43,554 nucleotides of DNA from Arenimonas metalli CF5-1. Its GTDB lineage: Bacteria; Pseudomonadota; Gammaproteobacteria; Xanthomonadales; Xanthomonadaceae. The notes beneath the pieces are model-generated. The model was not told where the DNA came from and did not search any database. It saw only the letters and a program-made list of their open reading frames with translations. A program made the translations under genes and the position numbers. This document shows, in pieces, positions 25,001 through 32,753 of this stretch. Within the stretch, counting starts at the first letter, position 1. Each line of letters opens with the position of its first letter. Where the stretch lies: NCBI RefSeq assembly GCF_000747155.1, contig NZ_AVCK01000026.1:1-43554 (forward strand), in the 5' to 3' direction.

Positions 25001-25797
25001 GCCACGGCCCGCGCCGCATCGTCTGCCTCACCGAGGAACCCACCGAAGTCCTGTACGCCCTGGGCGAGCAGGACCGCATCGTCGGGATTTCCGGCTTCAC
25101 GGTGCGGCCGGCGCGGGCGCGGAAGGAAAAGCCGAAAGTCAGCGCCTTCACGTCGGCCAGGATCGACGAAATCCTCAAGCTCGAACCCGCCTTCGTGGTC
25201 GGTTTCTCCGACATCCAGGCCGATATCGCCGCCGAGCTGGTGCGCCGCGGCGTGGAGGTCTGGATCAGCAACCACCGCAGCGTGGACGGCATCCTCGACT
25301 ACGTGCGCCGCCTCGGCGCGCTGGTGGGCGTGGCGGACAAGGCCGACGCGTACGCGGATGAATTGCGGCGTGGCCTGGACGCCGTCGCCGCGGAAGCCGC
25401 GACGCTGCCGCGGCGGCCCAAGGTCTATTTCGAGGAATGGGACGAGCCGCGCATCAGCGGCATCCAGTGGGTGGCCGAACTGGTGCGGGTCGCCGGCGGC
25501 GACGACATCTTCCCCGAGCTGGCGGCGCAGTCGCTGGCCAAGCACCGCATCCTCGCCAACGACGACGAGATCATCGCGCGCTCGCCCGACATCGTCTTCG
25601 GCTCCTGGTGCGGCAAGAAATTCCAGCCCACCAAGGTCGCGTCGCGCCCGGGCTGGGAAAACGTACCCGCCGTCCGCACCGGCGACCTCCACGAAATCAA
25701 ATCCCCCCTGATCCTCCAGCCCGGCCCCGCCGCCCTCACCGACGGCGTCCGCGCCATCGCGGCCGTCATCCGGGAGTGGGCATCAAAGAGCGTTTAG
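24997..25797 (+). CDS. BtuF-like substrate-binding domain protein without signal peptide
   Basis: A 266-residue protein with the fold pattern of cobalamin/iron-siderophore binding proteins: [76 protein letters not shown] and [18 protein letters not shown]. Classic members are periplasmic, but here the GTG start at 24997 leads straight into the domain with no signal peptide or lipobox. A cytosolic location is therefore likely. The start overlaps pdxH by four bases. Function unknown; corrinoid binding is a guess from the family. Confidence 0.82.
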   Translation: MSHGPRRIVCLTEEPTEVLYALGEQDRIVGISGFTVRPARARKEKPKVSAFTSARIDEILKLEPAFVVGFSDIQADIAAELVRRGVEVWISNHRSVDGILDYVRRLGALVGVADKADAYADELRRGLDAVAAEAATLPRRPKVYFEEWDEPRISGIQWVAELVRVAGGDDIFPELAAQSLAKHRILANDDEIIARSPDIVFGSWCGKKFQPTKVASRPGWENVPAVRTGDLHEIKSPLILQPGPAALTDGVRAIAAVIREWASKSV

Positions 25798-25903
25798 CCA
25801 CTGATGAACACAGATGAACACAGATGAAAACGGATAAAGCCGAAAGGAATTGAATCAAGCCCTCTTTTCGCTATATCCGTGTTCATCTGTGTTCATCAGT
25901 GGC
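25797..25903. repeat. Long nested palindrome, copy 2
   Basis: Perfect 25-base arms (25797-25821 and 25879-25903) made of GATGAACACA-type repeats; pairing continues outward imperfectly to the CGCTCT at about 25909. The inside has GGATAAAGC and GCTATATCC. It occupies the whole gap between two convergent genes and the first arm includes the last base of the stop codon at 25797. Confidence 0.9.
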
Positions 25904-25912
25904 AAAAGCGCT

Positions 25913-26956
25913 CTAACCCAGTGCTTCGACGCCGAGTTGCGCCAGCATCGCGGTCATGCGGCCGGCCTGGGTGGCCTGGTCGCTGGAGGCGTTGCCCTGT
26001 TGGGCGCGTTTGGCGACGCCCTGGGCGATGGCGGCGAGGCGGAAGAAACTGAAGGCCAGGACGAAGGGCCAGTCGGCGGGGATCGCGCGGCCGGTGAGTT
26101 CGGAATAGCGCGCCAGCAGCGCCGCCTCGTCGGGGATGCCCAAGGCCGCGCGGTCCAGGCCGGCCAGGCCGGGCAGGGCCGGGTTGCGCGGCAGGCGCAG
26201 CGCCATGCAGAAATAGCCGAGGTCGGCGAGCGGGTGGCCCAGCGTCGACAGTTCCCAGTCGACGATCGCGATCACCTTCGGCTGCGCCGGGTCGAACATC
26301 AGGTTGTCGATGCGGAAGTCGCCGTGCACCAGCGCCACGCTGCCGTCGTCGGCGGGGCAGCGGGCGGGCAGGGCGGCGATCAGCGCGTCCATGGCGGGGA
26401 TCGGCTGGGTTTCGCTGGCGCGGTACTGCTCGGTCCAGCGCCGCAGCTGGCGTTCGAAATAGTTGCCGGGCTTGCCGAAGTCGGCCAGGCCCACCGCCGA
26501 CGGATCGATCGTATGCAGCGCGGCCATCGCGTCGATGATGCCGCCGTAGATCGCGGCGCGTTCGGCGGGCGTGGCGTCGGGCAGCGACGGGTCCCAGAAG
26601 ATGCGGCCGTCGACGAAGTCCATCAGGTAAAACATCGAGCCGACCACCGACTCATCGGTGCACAGGTGCAGCGGCCGCGCCACCGGCGCGGGGCCGCCGT
26701 GCAGCGCCTGCAGCACGCGGAATTCGCGGTCCACCGCATGCGCGGAGGGCAGCAGCACGCCGGGCGGCTTGCGGCGCAGCACGTAGGTGCCGCTGGCGGC
26801 GTCGAGGCGGTAGGTCGGGTTCGACTGGCCGCCCTTGAACTTGGTGGCCGTGAGCGGGCCGCGGAAGCCGGGCACCTGCGCCTGCAGGTAGTCGGCCAGC
26901 GCGGCTTCGGGCAGGGCCATCGCGTCCTTGGAAACCTGGGGTGCGGTGTCGGTCAT
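25913..26956 (-). CDS. APH-fold phosphotransferase (ACAD10-like)
   Basis: A 347-residue protein of the aminoglycoside-phosphotransferase fold found next to acyl-CoA metabolism genes in many bacteria. ATP-site features: KFKGGQSNPTYRL, YVLRRKPPG and VDREFRVLQAL. The catalytic loop is LVHGDFRIDNLMFD, with the metal-binding DWELSTLGHPLADLGYF. The substrate may be a hydroxyacyl-CoA or similar; this is not shown by the sequence. The ATG at 26956 overlaps the upstream membrane-protein gene stop by four bases. Confidence 0.9.
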   Translation of the reverse strand: MTDTAPQVSKDAMALPEAALADYLQAQVPGFRGPLTATKFKGGQSNPTYRLDAASGTYVLRRKPPGVLLPSAHAVDREFRVLQALHGGPAPVARPLHLCTDESVVGSMFYLMDFVDGRIFWDPSLPDATPAERAAIYGGIIDAMAALHTIDPSAVGLADFGKPGNYFERQLRRWTEQYRASETQPIPAMDALIAALPARCPADDGSVALVHGDFRIDNLMFDPAQPKVIAIVDWELSTLGHPLADLGYFCMALRLPRNPALPGLAGLDRAALGIPDEAALLARYSELTGRAIPADWPFVLAFSFFRLAAIAQGVAKRAQQGNASSDQATQAGRMTAMLAQLGVEALG

Positions 26957-27453
26957 CCGGTGGGTTCTTTTCTTGATCGGGCGAGGAGGGCGCGCAGGCC
27001 GAGCACCGCGCCGCCCAGCAGCGCGGCGCCCACGCAGGCCAGGTGCAGGTGTTCGAGCGACACGGCGCCCAGCCAGGCGTTGCCGTCGCGCAGCGGCCAC
27101 AGCGGCGACATGTCGGCGTGCATCAGGGCGTCGATCGCGACGTGCGAAAAGGTGCCCACGTAGGCCGCCACGAACGAGGCCGTCCAGGTGAACGGTGCGT
27201 GCGCGATGCGGAGCCCGCGCAGCACGCGCTCGCTGATGGGCCGGCCGATCGCGCCGGCCAGGGTGCCGATGAGCAGCGCGCCCAACAGGTTGTGCGTGGT
27301 GCCGTGCAGCGACGGCCAGACGTAAATCATGCCCAGCAGCGGCTCGAGGTCCATCAACACCTGCGCGCCGCCGAACACCATGAAGCTGAAGTGCCGGCCC
27401 CCGATCGCCTTGAACACCAGGCCCGGCCCGAGGTGGAGGGGCGTGAAGGGCAT
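26953..27453 (-). CDS. Integral membrane protein (YdjM/metal-dependent-hydrolase-like)
   Basis: A 166-residue protein with about four hydrophobic segments. It begins MPFTPLHLGPGLVFKAIGG and has conserved-looking histidines in SLHGTTHNLLGALL, YVGTFSHVAIDALMHADMSP and LEHLHLACVG. The pattern recalls the YdjM-like membrane metal-dependent hydrolase family, but the match is from memory and moderate. The ATG at 27453 is 2 bases after the stop of the histidine phosphatase gene, so it belongs to the same transcript (DUF4426, phosphatase, this gene, APH-fold gene). Confidence 0.65.
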   Translation of the reverse strand: MPFTPLHLGPGLVFKAIGGRHFSFMVFGGAQVLMDLEPLLGMIYVWPSLHGTTHNLLGALLIGTLAGAIGRPISERVLRGLRIAHAPFTWTASFVAAYVGTFSHVAIDALMHADMSPLWPLRDGNAWLGAVSLEHLHLACVGAALLGGAVLGLRALLARSRKEPTG

Positions 27454-27455
27454 GC

Positions 27456-28139
27456 TCAGTAATACGTCCAGAGATCGCGCGCGCCGTGCAGGTGCGGCAG
27501 CGCGTTCCAGCTGCCCAGGCGCAGGCGGCCGGCATGCGGGTGGAATTCGCTGAGCGCGCTGTTGCGCAGCGCCAGGTTGAGTTCGACCGCGCGGTGGTTG
27601 GGCACGTCCAGCGCGATCTGCGCCAGCCGCGAGATGACGCCGCCGGAGCTGAGCACCAGCACTTCGCCGCCGCCGCCCAAGGCCTCCAGCCGTTCGCCGG
27701 CCGCGTGCACGCGCGCGCCGAACGTGGCCCAGCTCTCGGGCAGGTCCGGCAGTTCGTCGTTGGCCCAGGCCAGAAGCGCGGCCTGCAGCATCGCGCCGAC
27801 GTCGCGCGGCAGGCCGCTGCGGCTGGCGATGGCGACCGGGTGGTCGGCGTTCTGGCGCAGCCAGGTGCTGAACACCGCCTCGTGGTCGAACTCGGCGAAG
27901 CCGGGGTCTGCGACGGGCTCGGGCAGGGCCAGGCCCTGCGCGGCGAAGGCCTCGATCACGCCGTCGGCGGTTTCGCGGTGCCGGCGCATGCCGCCCACCA
28001 CCACGGCCTCGAAGCGATGGCCGCCGCGCGCCAGCCACTCGCCCAGGCGCCGGGCCTGCACATGACCGCGCTCGGAGAGTTTGTCGTAGTCGGCGGCGCC
28101 GTAGCTGGCCTGCCCGTGTCGAACCAGCAGCAGGCTCAC
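27456..28139 (-). CDS. Histidine phosphatase family protein
   Basis: A 227-residue phosphoglycerate-mutase-like protein. The RHG signature is LLLVRHGQASYG at the N-terminus; KLSERGHVQARRLGEWLA and MRRHRETADGV follow, with the second catalytic His in a LVLSSGGVISRLAQ context that has Ser in place of the usual His. Substrate unknown. The ATG overlaps the DUF4426 gene stop by four bases. The altered HGG motif (SSGG) is a family variant or may reduce activity. Confidence 0.86.
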   Translation of the reverse strand: MSLLLVRHGQASYGAADYDKLSERGHVQARRLGEWLARGGHRFEAVVVGGMRRHRETADGVIEAFAAQGLALPEPVADPGFAEFDHEAVFSTWLRQNADHPVAIASRSGLPRDVGAMLQAALLAWANDELPDLPESWATFGARVHAAGERLEALGGGGEVLVLSSGGVISRLAQIALDVPNHRAVELNLALRNSALSEFHPHAGRLRLGSWNALPHLHGARDLWTYY

Positions 28140-28573
28140 TGGCCGAAGAACTCCTGGCGGAACACGGTGCGGATCGGGCGTTCGGCGCCTTCCGGCGTCA
28201 CCGAGAGGTCGAAGGTGAGCGTTTCCTGGCCCGAGGTGCGCGCTTCGCCCAGGTAGTAGATGGCGTCGCCCTCGCGCACTTCGCGCATGCGCAGCTCGAC
28301 GCGCTGGCCGGCGAGGTTGGTGGCGGACACGGTGACCTTGGCCGTCACGGCGCGGTCGGCGCCGGGTTCGCCCTGGCGCACCGCGATGTTCACCAGCGCG
28401 CGGTTGGCGGAACGGGTGATGCCGTTCGCCCGCGCCACTTCAGGCGTGAGGGTGGTGGTGGGCAGCGCGTTGAAGTGCACGGTGATGTCGCCGGCGCGCA
28501 GGGAATTCTCGGCCAGCGCAGGCGCGGCGGCCAGCAGCGCGAACAGGGCGATCACGGCAGTCATCGGGCGCAT
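28136..28573 (-). CDS. DUF4426 periplasmic protein
   Basis: A 145-residue protein with a signal peptide (AVIALFALLAAAPALAE) followed by a beta-rich domain: LRAGDITVHFNALPTTTLTPEVARANGITRSANRALVNIAVR, VEVRMRE-like strands and YYLGEARTSGQETLTFDLSV. This matches DUF4426 proteins, which in Pseudomonas lie near proC-yggS-metW. Function unknown. The ATG at 28573 has a strong GGAGGAGG site upstream. First gene of a four-gene minus-strand transcript. Confidence 0.82.
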   Translation of the reverse strand: MRPMTAVIALFALLAAAPALAENSLRAGDITVHFNALPTTTLTPEVARANGITRSANRALVNIAVRQGEPGADRAVTAKVTVSATNLAGQRVELRMREVREGDAIYYLGEARTSGQETLTFDLSVTPEGAERPIRTVFRQEFFGQ

Positions 28574-28670
28574 GGCCAGTCCTCCTCCGGGTGGGCCCCC
28601 ATCATCGCGCCCGCCACCGTCCTCGTCCATGTCTGATCGGATCGGCCTTCACGTGGACGTCTCTGGGGAT

Positions 28671-28809
28671 TTTTGACGCGGATTGACGCGGATGAACGCG
28701 GATAGGGCAAAAGCCGTTGGAATGGATCTTCGCCATCCAAGACAGCCCGCGAAGATCAACCTTCCGCCTTCGCTCTATCCGCGTTCATCCGCGTCAATCC
28801 GCGTCAAAA
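28671..28809. repeat. Long nested palindrome, copy 3
   Basis: Perfect 35-base outer arms (28671-28705 and 28775-28809) built from GACGCGGAT and GAACGCGGAT repeats. A perfect 9-base inner stem GATCTTCGC (28725-28733) / GCGAAGATC (28749-28757). Read on the minus strand, GCGGATAGAGCGAA...GGAAGGTTG matches copy 1 at 8481-8633 closely. It lies 7 bases beyond the proC stop, between proC and the DUF4426 transcript. Confidence 0.93.
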
Positions 28810-28816
28810 CCGATCT

Positions 28817-29632
28817 TCACCCGCCCGACAACTCCCGCCCGCGGCGGGTGGCGGCGGCGATGGCCTGCGAGACCAGGTCGCGGAAGCCGTTGGCTTCGAA
28901 GGACTCGATCGCGGCCTGGGTGGTGCCGCCGGGGGAGGTGACGCGCTGGCGCAGGACGGCGGCGGGCTCGCCGGATTCGCTGAGCATGCGGGCGGCGCCG
29001 AGCAGCGTTTGCAGCACGAGCGTGCGGGCGGTGTCGGGGGCGAGGCCCTGCGCTTCGCCCGCCGCCTGCATGGCTTCGGCCAGCAGGAAGACGTAAGCCG
29101 GGCCGCTGCCGGATACGGCGGTGACGGCGTCCATCAGCGCTTCGTCGGGGATCCATGCGGTGAGGCCGGCGGCCTGCATCAGGGTCTCGGCTTCTTCACG
29201 CTGGCCGCCACCGACGGCGGCATTGGCGAACAGGCCGGTGGCGCCGGCGCCGAGCAGCGCCGGCGTGTTCGGCATCGCCCGCACCACGGCCTGGCCGCCG
29301 CCCAGCCACTGGTCGATCCGCGCGGTGGGAATGCCGGCGGCGATCGAAACGACCAGCGGTCGGTGGATTTGCGCGAGCGTGGCCAGGCCTTCGCAGACCT
29401 CGCGCATCACCTGCGGCTTCACGGCCAGCACCCAGGTGCCGGCGCCGTCCGCGGCCTCCGGCCCGGCCTCGCGCACGCGCACGCCGAAGTCGGCTGCCAA
29501 TGCCTCGCGCAGTGCTGCCACGGGCTCGGCGACCCGGAGCGACTCCGGCGCGCGGCCGGTCCTGATCAGGCCGCCGATGAGGCTGCGGGCCATGTTGCCG
29601 CCGCCGATGAATGCGATCGCGTGTGGGGTCAT
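28817..29632 (-). CDS. proC: Pyrroline-5-carboxylate reductase
   Basis: A 271-residue NADPH enzyme for the last step of proline synthesis. Rossmann motif IAFIGGGNMARSLIGGL at residues 5-21, WVLAVKPQVM, VVSIAAGIPTARI, VVRAMPNTPALLGAGATGL and the C-terminal signature DAVTAVSGSGPAYVFLLAEAM with LVLQTLLGAA and VTSPGGTTQAAI. The ATG at 29632 is 22 bases downstream of the yggS stop, so the two form an operon, a conserved pair in Proteobacteria. Confidence 0.96.
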   Translation of the reverse strand: MTPHAIAFIGGGNMARSLIGGLIRTGRAPESLRVAEPVAALREALAADFGVRVREAGPEAADGAGTWVLAVKPQVMREVCEGLATLAQIHRPLVVSIAAGIPTARIDQWLGGGQAVVRAMPNTPALLGAGATGLFANAAVGGGQREEAETLMQAAGLTAWIPDEALMDAVTAVSGSGPAYVFLLAEAMQAAGEAQGLAPDTARTLVLQTLLGAARMLSESGEPAAVLRQRVTSPGGTTQAAIESFEANGFRDLVSQAIAAATRRGRELSGG

Positions 29633-29654
29633 GCTTGGGGATCCACGGAAAGGA

Positions 29655-30338
29655 TTACTGGCCGCGCGGGCCGAACAGGGCGGTGCCGATGCGCACGAGG
29701 GTGGCGCCTTCGGCGATCGCCAGCGGGAAATCATCGCTCATGCCCATCGACAGGGTGTCGATGCCGGGGAAGCGGGCGGCGAGGGCGGCCTGGAGTTCCT
29801 GCAGCCGGCGGAAGCTGGCGCGGCGATGGCCGGGGTCCGGGTGCGGCTCGGGGATGGCCATCAGCCCGCGCAGCCGCAGGCGCGGCGCGGCGGCCACCGC
29901 CTCGGCCAGCGGCATCACCTCGTCCGGGCGGCAGCCGGACTTGCCGGCCTCGCCGTCCACGTTCACCTGGATCAGCACGTTCAGGGGCGGGCGGTCCGCG
30001 GGCCGGGCCTGGTCCAGCGCCGCCACCAGCTTCACGCGGTCCACCGACTGCACCCAGTCGAAGGCCTCGGCGGCCTCGCGGCATTTGTTCGACTGCAGGT
30101 GGCCGATCAGGTGCCACTCCAGCCCGAGGTCGGCCAGCTCGCGGGCCTTGCCGGCGCCTTCCTGCACGTAGTTCTCGCCGAAGGCGCGCTGGCCGGCCGC
30201 GGCCAGTTCCCGCACCGCCGACGCCGGCCGGGTCTTGGACACGGCCAGCAGCCCGACCTGGCGTGGCCGCCCTGCCAGCACGGCCGCGTTTTCAATGGTT
30301 TGCAGGACGTCGTGAAGAGTCGGGTGCACCGATTCCAT
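29655..30338 (-). CDS. yggS: YggS/PLPBP-family PLP homeostasis protein
   Basis: A 227-residue single-domain PLP-binding protein of the alanine-racemase N-terminal fold. PLP lysine is in VGLLAVSKTRPA; RAFGENYVQEGAGKA, WHLIGHLQSNK, VNVDGEAGKSGCRPDEV, LRGLMAIP and LSMGMSDDFPLAIAEGATLVRIGTALFG are family signatures. It buffers PLP rather than catalysing a reaction. The ATG follows GAAGGTGA at 10 bases. It is upstream of proC and divergent from pilT. Confidence 0.96.
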   Translation of the reverse strand: MESVHPTLHDVLQTIENAAVLAGRPRQVGLLAVSKTRPASAVRELAAAGQRAFGENYVQEGAGKARELADLGLEWHLIGHLQSNKCREAAEAFDWVQSVDRVKLVAALDQARPADRPPLNVLIQVNVDGEAGKSGCRPDEVMPLAEAVAAAPRLRLRGLMAIPEPHPDPGHRRASFRRLQELQAALAARFPGIDTLSMGMSDDFPLAIAEGATLVRIGTALFGPRGQ

Positions 30339-30364
30339 GGGGGGTATTCACCTTCGTGGATAGG

Positions 30365-30372
30365 GCTATACT
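30365..30372. promoter_or_regulatory. Overlapping -10 elements, yggS / pilT
   Basis: GGCTATACTGCC gives TATACT on the plus strand (30367-30372) for pilT, with TATTCA 16 bases upstream as a possible -35. The minus strand reads TATAGC for yggS. Leaders would be about 48 and 18 bases. Confidence 0.5.
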
Positions 30373-30426
30373 GCCCCGGGGACGCGCGGTCGCCTATCCG
30401 TTTGATGCGCCAAGGGGACATTAGTA

Positions 30427-31464
30427 ATGGACATCGCTGAACTGCTGGCATTCTCGGTCAAGAACAAGGCCTCCGACCTCCATCTGTCGGCCGGCCTGCC
30501 GCCCATGATCCGCGTCGACGGCGACGTCCGCCGCATCAACATCCCCGCGCTCGACCACAAGCAGGTCCACGCGCTGGTGTACGACATCATGTCGGACAAG
30601 CAGCGCCGCGACTACGAGGAATTCCTCGAGGTCGACTTCTCCTTCGAAATCCCGGGCCTGGCGCGCTTCCGCGTCAATGCCTTCAACCAGAACCGCGGCG
30701 CCGGCGCCGTGTTCCGGACCATTCCCAGCCAGATCCTCACCCTCGAGGAACTCTCCGCGCCCAAGATCTTCGCGGAACTGTGCAACCAGGCCCAGGGCCT
30801 CGTGCTGGTGACCGGCCCGACCGGCTCGGGCAAGTCCACCACCCTGGCGGCCATGGTCGACAGCGTGAACAAGAACGAATTCGGCCACATCCTCACCGTC
30901 GAGGACCCGATCGAGTTCGTGCACACCTCGCAGAAGTGCCTGGTCAACCAGCGCGAGGTGCACCGCGATACCCACGGCTTCAACGAGGCCCTGCGCTCGG
31001 CGCTGCGCGAAGATCCCGACTACATCCTGGTCGGCGAGATGCGCGACCTGGAGACCATCCGCCTGGCGCTGACCGCCGCGGAAACCGGCCACCTCGTGTT
31101 CGCCACCCTGCACACCTCGTCGGCGGCCAAGACCATCGACCGCATCATCGACGTGTTCCCGGCCGGCGAGAAGCCGATGGTGCGCTCGATGCTGTCCGAG
31201 TCGCTGCGCGCGGTCATCTCGCAGTCGCTGCTCAAGAAGGTCGGCGGCGGCCGCGTCGCGGCGCACGAGATCATGATCGCCACCCCGGCCATCCGCAACC
31301 TGATCCGCGAGGACAAGGTCGCGCAGATGTACTCGGCCATCCAGACCGGCCAGCAGTACGGCATGCAGACGCTCGACCAGTGCCTGCAGGACATGGTCAA
31401 GCGGGGCCTGGTGACCAAGCTGCAGGCCAAGGAATACGCCAAGGAAAAGAAGCTTTTCGACTGA
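30427..31464 (+). CDS. pilT: Type IV pilus retraction ATPase PilT
   Basis: A 345-residue hexameric ATPase that drives pilus depolymerisation for twitching motility. N-terminal PAS-like region KASDLHLSAGLPPMIRVDG; Walker A GPTGSGKST near residue 130; Asp box EDPIEFVH; Walker B region DYILVGEMRDLETI; His box LVFATLHTSSAAKTIDRIIDVFP; and the PilT-specific AIRNLIRE loop needed for retraction. Length equals the family standard. AAGGGG precedes the ATG by about 9 bases. It is followed by pilU after 84 bases. Confidence 0.97.
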   Translation: MDIAELLAFSVKNKASDLHLSAGLPPMIRVDGDVRRINIPALDHKQVHALVYDIMSDKQRRDYEEFLEVDFSFEIPGLARFRVNAFNQNRGAGAVFRTIPSQILTLEELSAPKIFAELCNQAQGLVLVTGPTGSGKSTTLAAMVDSVNKNEFGHILTVEDPIEFVHTSQKCLVNQREVHRDTHGFNEALRSALREDPDYILVGEMRDLETIRLALTAAETGHLVFATLHTSSAAKTIDRIIDVFPAGEKPMVRSMLSESLRAVISQSLLKKVGGGRVAAHEIMIATPAIRNLIREDKVAQMYSAIQTGQQYGMQTLDQCLQDMVKRGLVTKLQAKEYAKEKKLFD

Positions 31465-31508
31465 CGCCGCTGCCGGTCGGGGGGCTGGCAGGACGCCACA
31501 TGAGCACC

Positions 31509-31533
31509 GCCACCGGGCCAAGGCCACGGTGGC
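31509..31533 (+). other. Hairpin between pilT and pilU
   Basis: GCCACCG (31509-31515) pairs with CGGTGGC (31527-31533). No T run follows, so it is not a typical terminator. It may affect mRNA decay or pilU translation. Confidence 0.4.
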
Positions 31534-31548
31534 AGAACAGGAGCACGC

Positions 31549-32679
31549 ATGAGCAGCATCGACTTCACCTCCTTCCTGAAGCTGATGGCGCACAAGAAGG
31601 CCTCGGACCTGTTCATCACGGCCGGCGTGCCGCCGTCGATGAAGGTCAACGGCAAGCTGTCGCCGATCACCCAGAACCCGCTGACCCCGCAGCAGTCGCG
31701 CGACCTGGTGCTCAACGTCATGAACCCCTCGCAGCGCGAGGAGTTCGAAAAGACCCACGAATGCAACTTCGCGATCGGCGTCTCCGGCGTCGGCCGCTTC
31801 CGCGTGTCCTGCTTCTACCAGCGCAACCAGGTCGGCATGGTGCTGCGCCGCATCGAGACCCGCATCCCGACGGTGGAAGAGCTGAACCTGCCCGCGGTCA
31901 TCAAGACCCTGGCCATGACCAAGCGCGGCATCATCCTGTTCGTCGGCGCCACCGGCACGGGTAAGTCCACCTCGCTGGCGGCCATGATCGGCTACCGCAA
32001 CATGAACTCCTCGGGCCACATCATCACCATCGAGGACCCGATCGAGTTCGTGCACAAGCACGAGGGCTGCATCATCACCCAGCGCGAGGTCGGCATCGAC
32101 ACCGACAGCTGGGAGGCGGCGCTGAAGAACACGCTGCGCCAGGCGCCCGACGTGATCATGATCGGCGAGGTGCGTACCCGCGAGGGCATGGACCACGCGA
32201 TCGCCTTCGCCGAAACCGGCCACCTGGTGCTGTGCACGCTGCACGCCAACAACGCCAACCAGGCGATGGACCGCATCATCAACTTCTTCCCGGAAGACCG
32301 CCGCAGCCAGCTGCTGATGGATCTTTCGATGAACCTCAAGGGCGTGGTCGCGCAGCAGCTCATCCCCACGCCGGACGGCAAGGCGCGCCGCGTGGCGATG
32401 GAAATCCTGCTCGGCACGCCGCTGGTGCAGGACTACATCCGCGACGGCGAGATCCACAAGATCAAGGACGTCATGAAGGAGTCCACCAACCTGGGCATGA
32501 AGACCTTCGACCAGGCGCTGTTCGAGCTCTACCAGGCCGGTGAGATCTCCTACGAGGACGCGCTGCGCTTCGCCGACTCGGCCAACGAGGTGCGCCTGAA
32601 GATCAAGCTGGCCCAGGGCGGCGACGCCCGCACGCTGAGCCAGGGCCTGGACGGCGTGGAGCTGTCCGAGGTCAAGTAA
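31549..32679 (+). CDS. pilU: Type IV pilus retraction ATPase PilU
   Basis: A 376-residue PilT paralogue that assists retraction together with PilT. Walker A GATGTGKST near residue 133, EDPIEFVHKHEGC, VIMIGEVRTREGMDHAIAFAETGHLVLCTLHANNANQAMDRIINFFP, and a longer C-terminus (LRLKIKLAQGGDARTL) typical of PilU. The region equivalent to AIRNLIRE reads TPLVQDYIRDGEI. CAGGAG lies 5 bases before the ATG. An intrinsic terminator follows at 32704. Confidence 0.96.
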   Translation: MSSIDFTSFLKLMAHKKASDLFITAGVPPSMKVNGKLSPITQNPLTPQQSRDLVLNVMNPSQREEFEKTHECNFAIGVSGVGRFRVSCFYQRNQVGMVLRRIETRIPTVEELNLPAVIKTLAMTKRGIILFVGATGTGKSTSLAAMIGYRNMNSSGHIITIEDPIEFVHKHEGCIITQREVGIDTDSWEAALKNTLRQAPDVIMIGEVRTREGMDHAIAFAETGHLVLCTLHANNANQAMDRIINFFPEDRRSQLLMDLSMNLKGVVAQQLIPTPDGKARRVAMEILLGTPLVQDYIRDGEIHKIKDVMKESTNLGMKTFDQALFELYQAGEISYEDALRFADSANEVRLKIKLAQGGDARTLSQGLDGVELSEVK

Positions 32680-32703
32680 CCCTGGCATGGGGTTGCGCCG
32701 AAG

Positions 32704-32732
32704 ACGCCGGGCTTGCCCGGCGTTTTCTTTTT
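32704..32732 (+). terminator. Intrinsic terminator of pilT-pilU
   Basis: ACGCCGGGC (32704-32712) pairs perfectly with GCCCGGCGT (32715-32723), followed by TTTTCTTTTT. It is the only textbook stem plus T-run terminator seen in the window. Confidence 0.9.
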
Positions 32733-32740
32733 CCCGGCGG

Positions 32741-32746
32741 TAGAAT
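32741..32746 (+). promoter_or_regulatory. -10 hexamer, probable leaderless promoter of yqgE
   Basis: TAGAAT lies exactly 7 bases before the ATG at 32754 and 9 bases after the T run of the pilU terminator. There is no ribosome binding site. Confidence 0.55.
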
Positions 32747-32753
32747 GCGGGGC

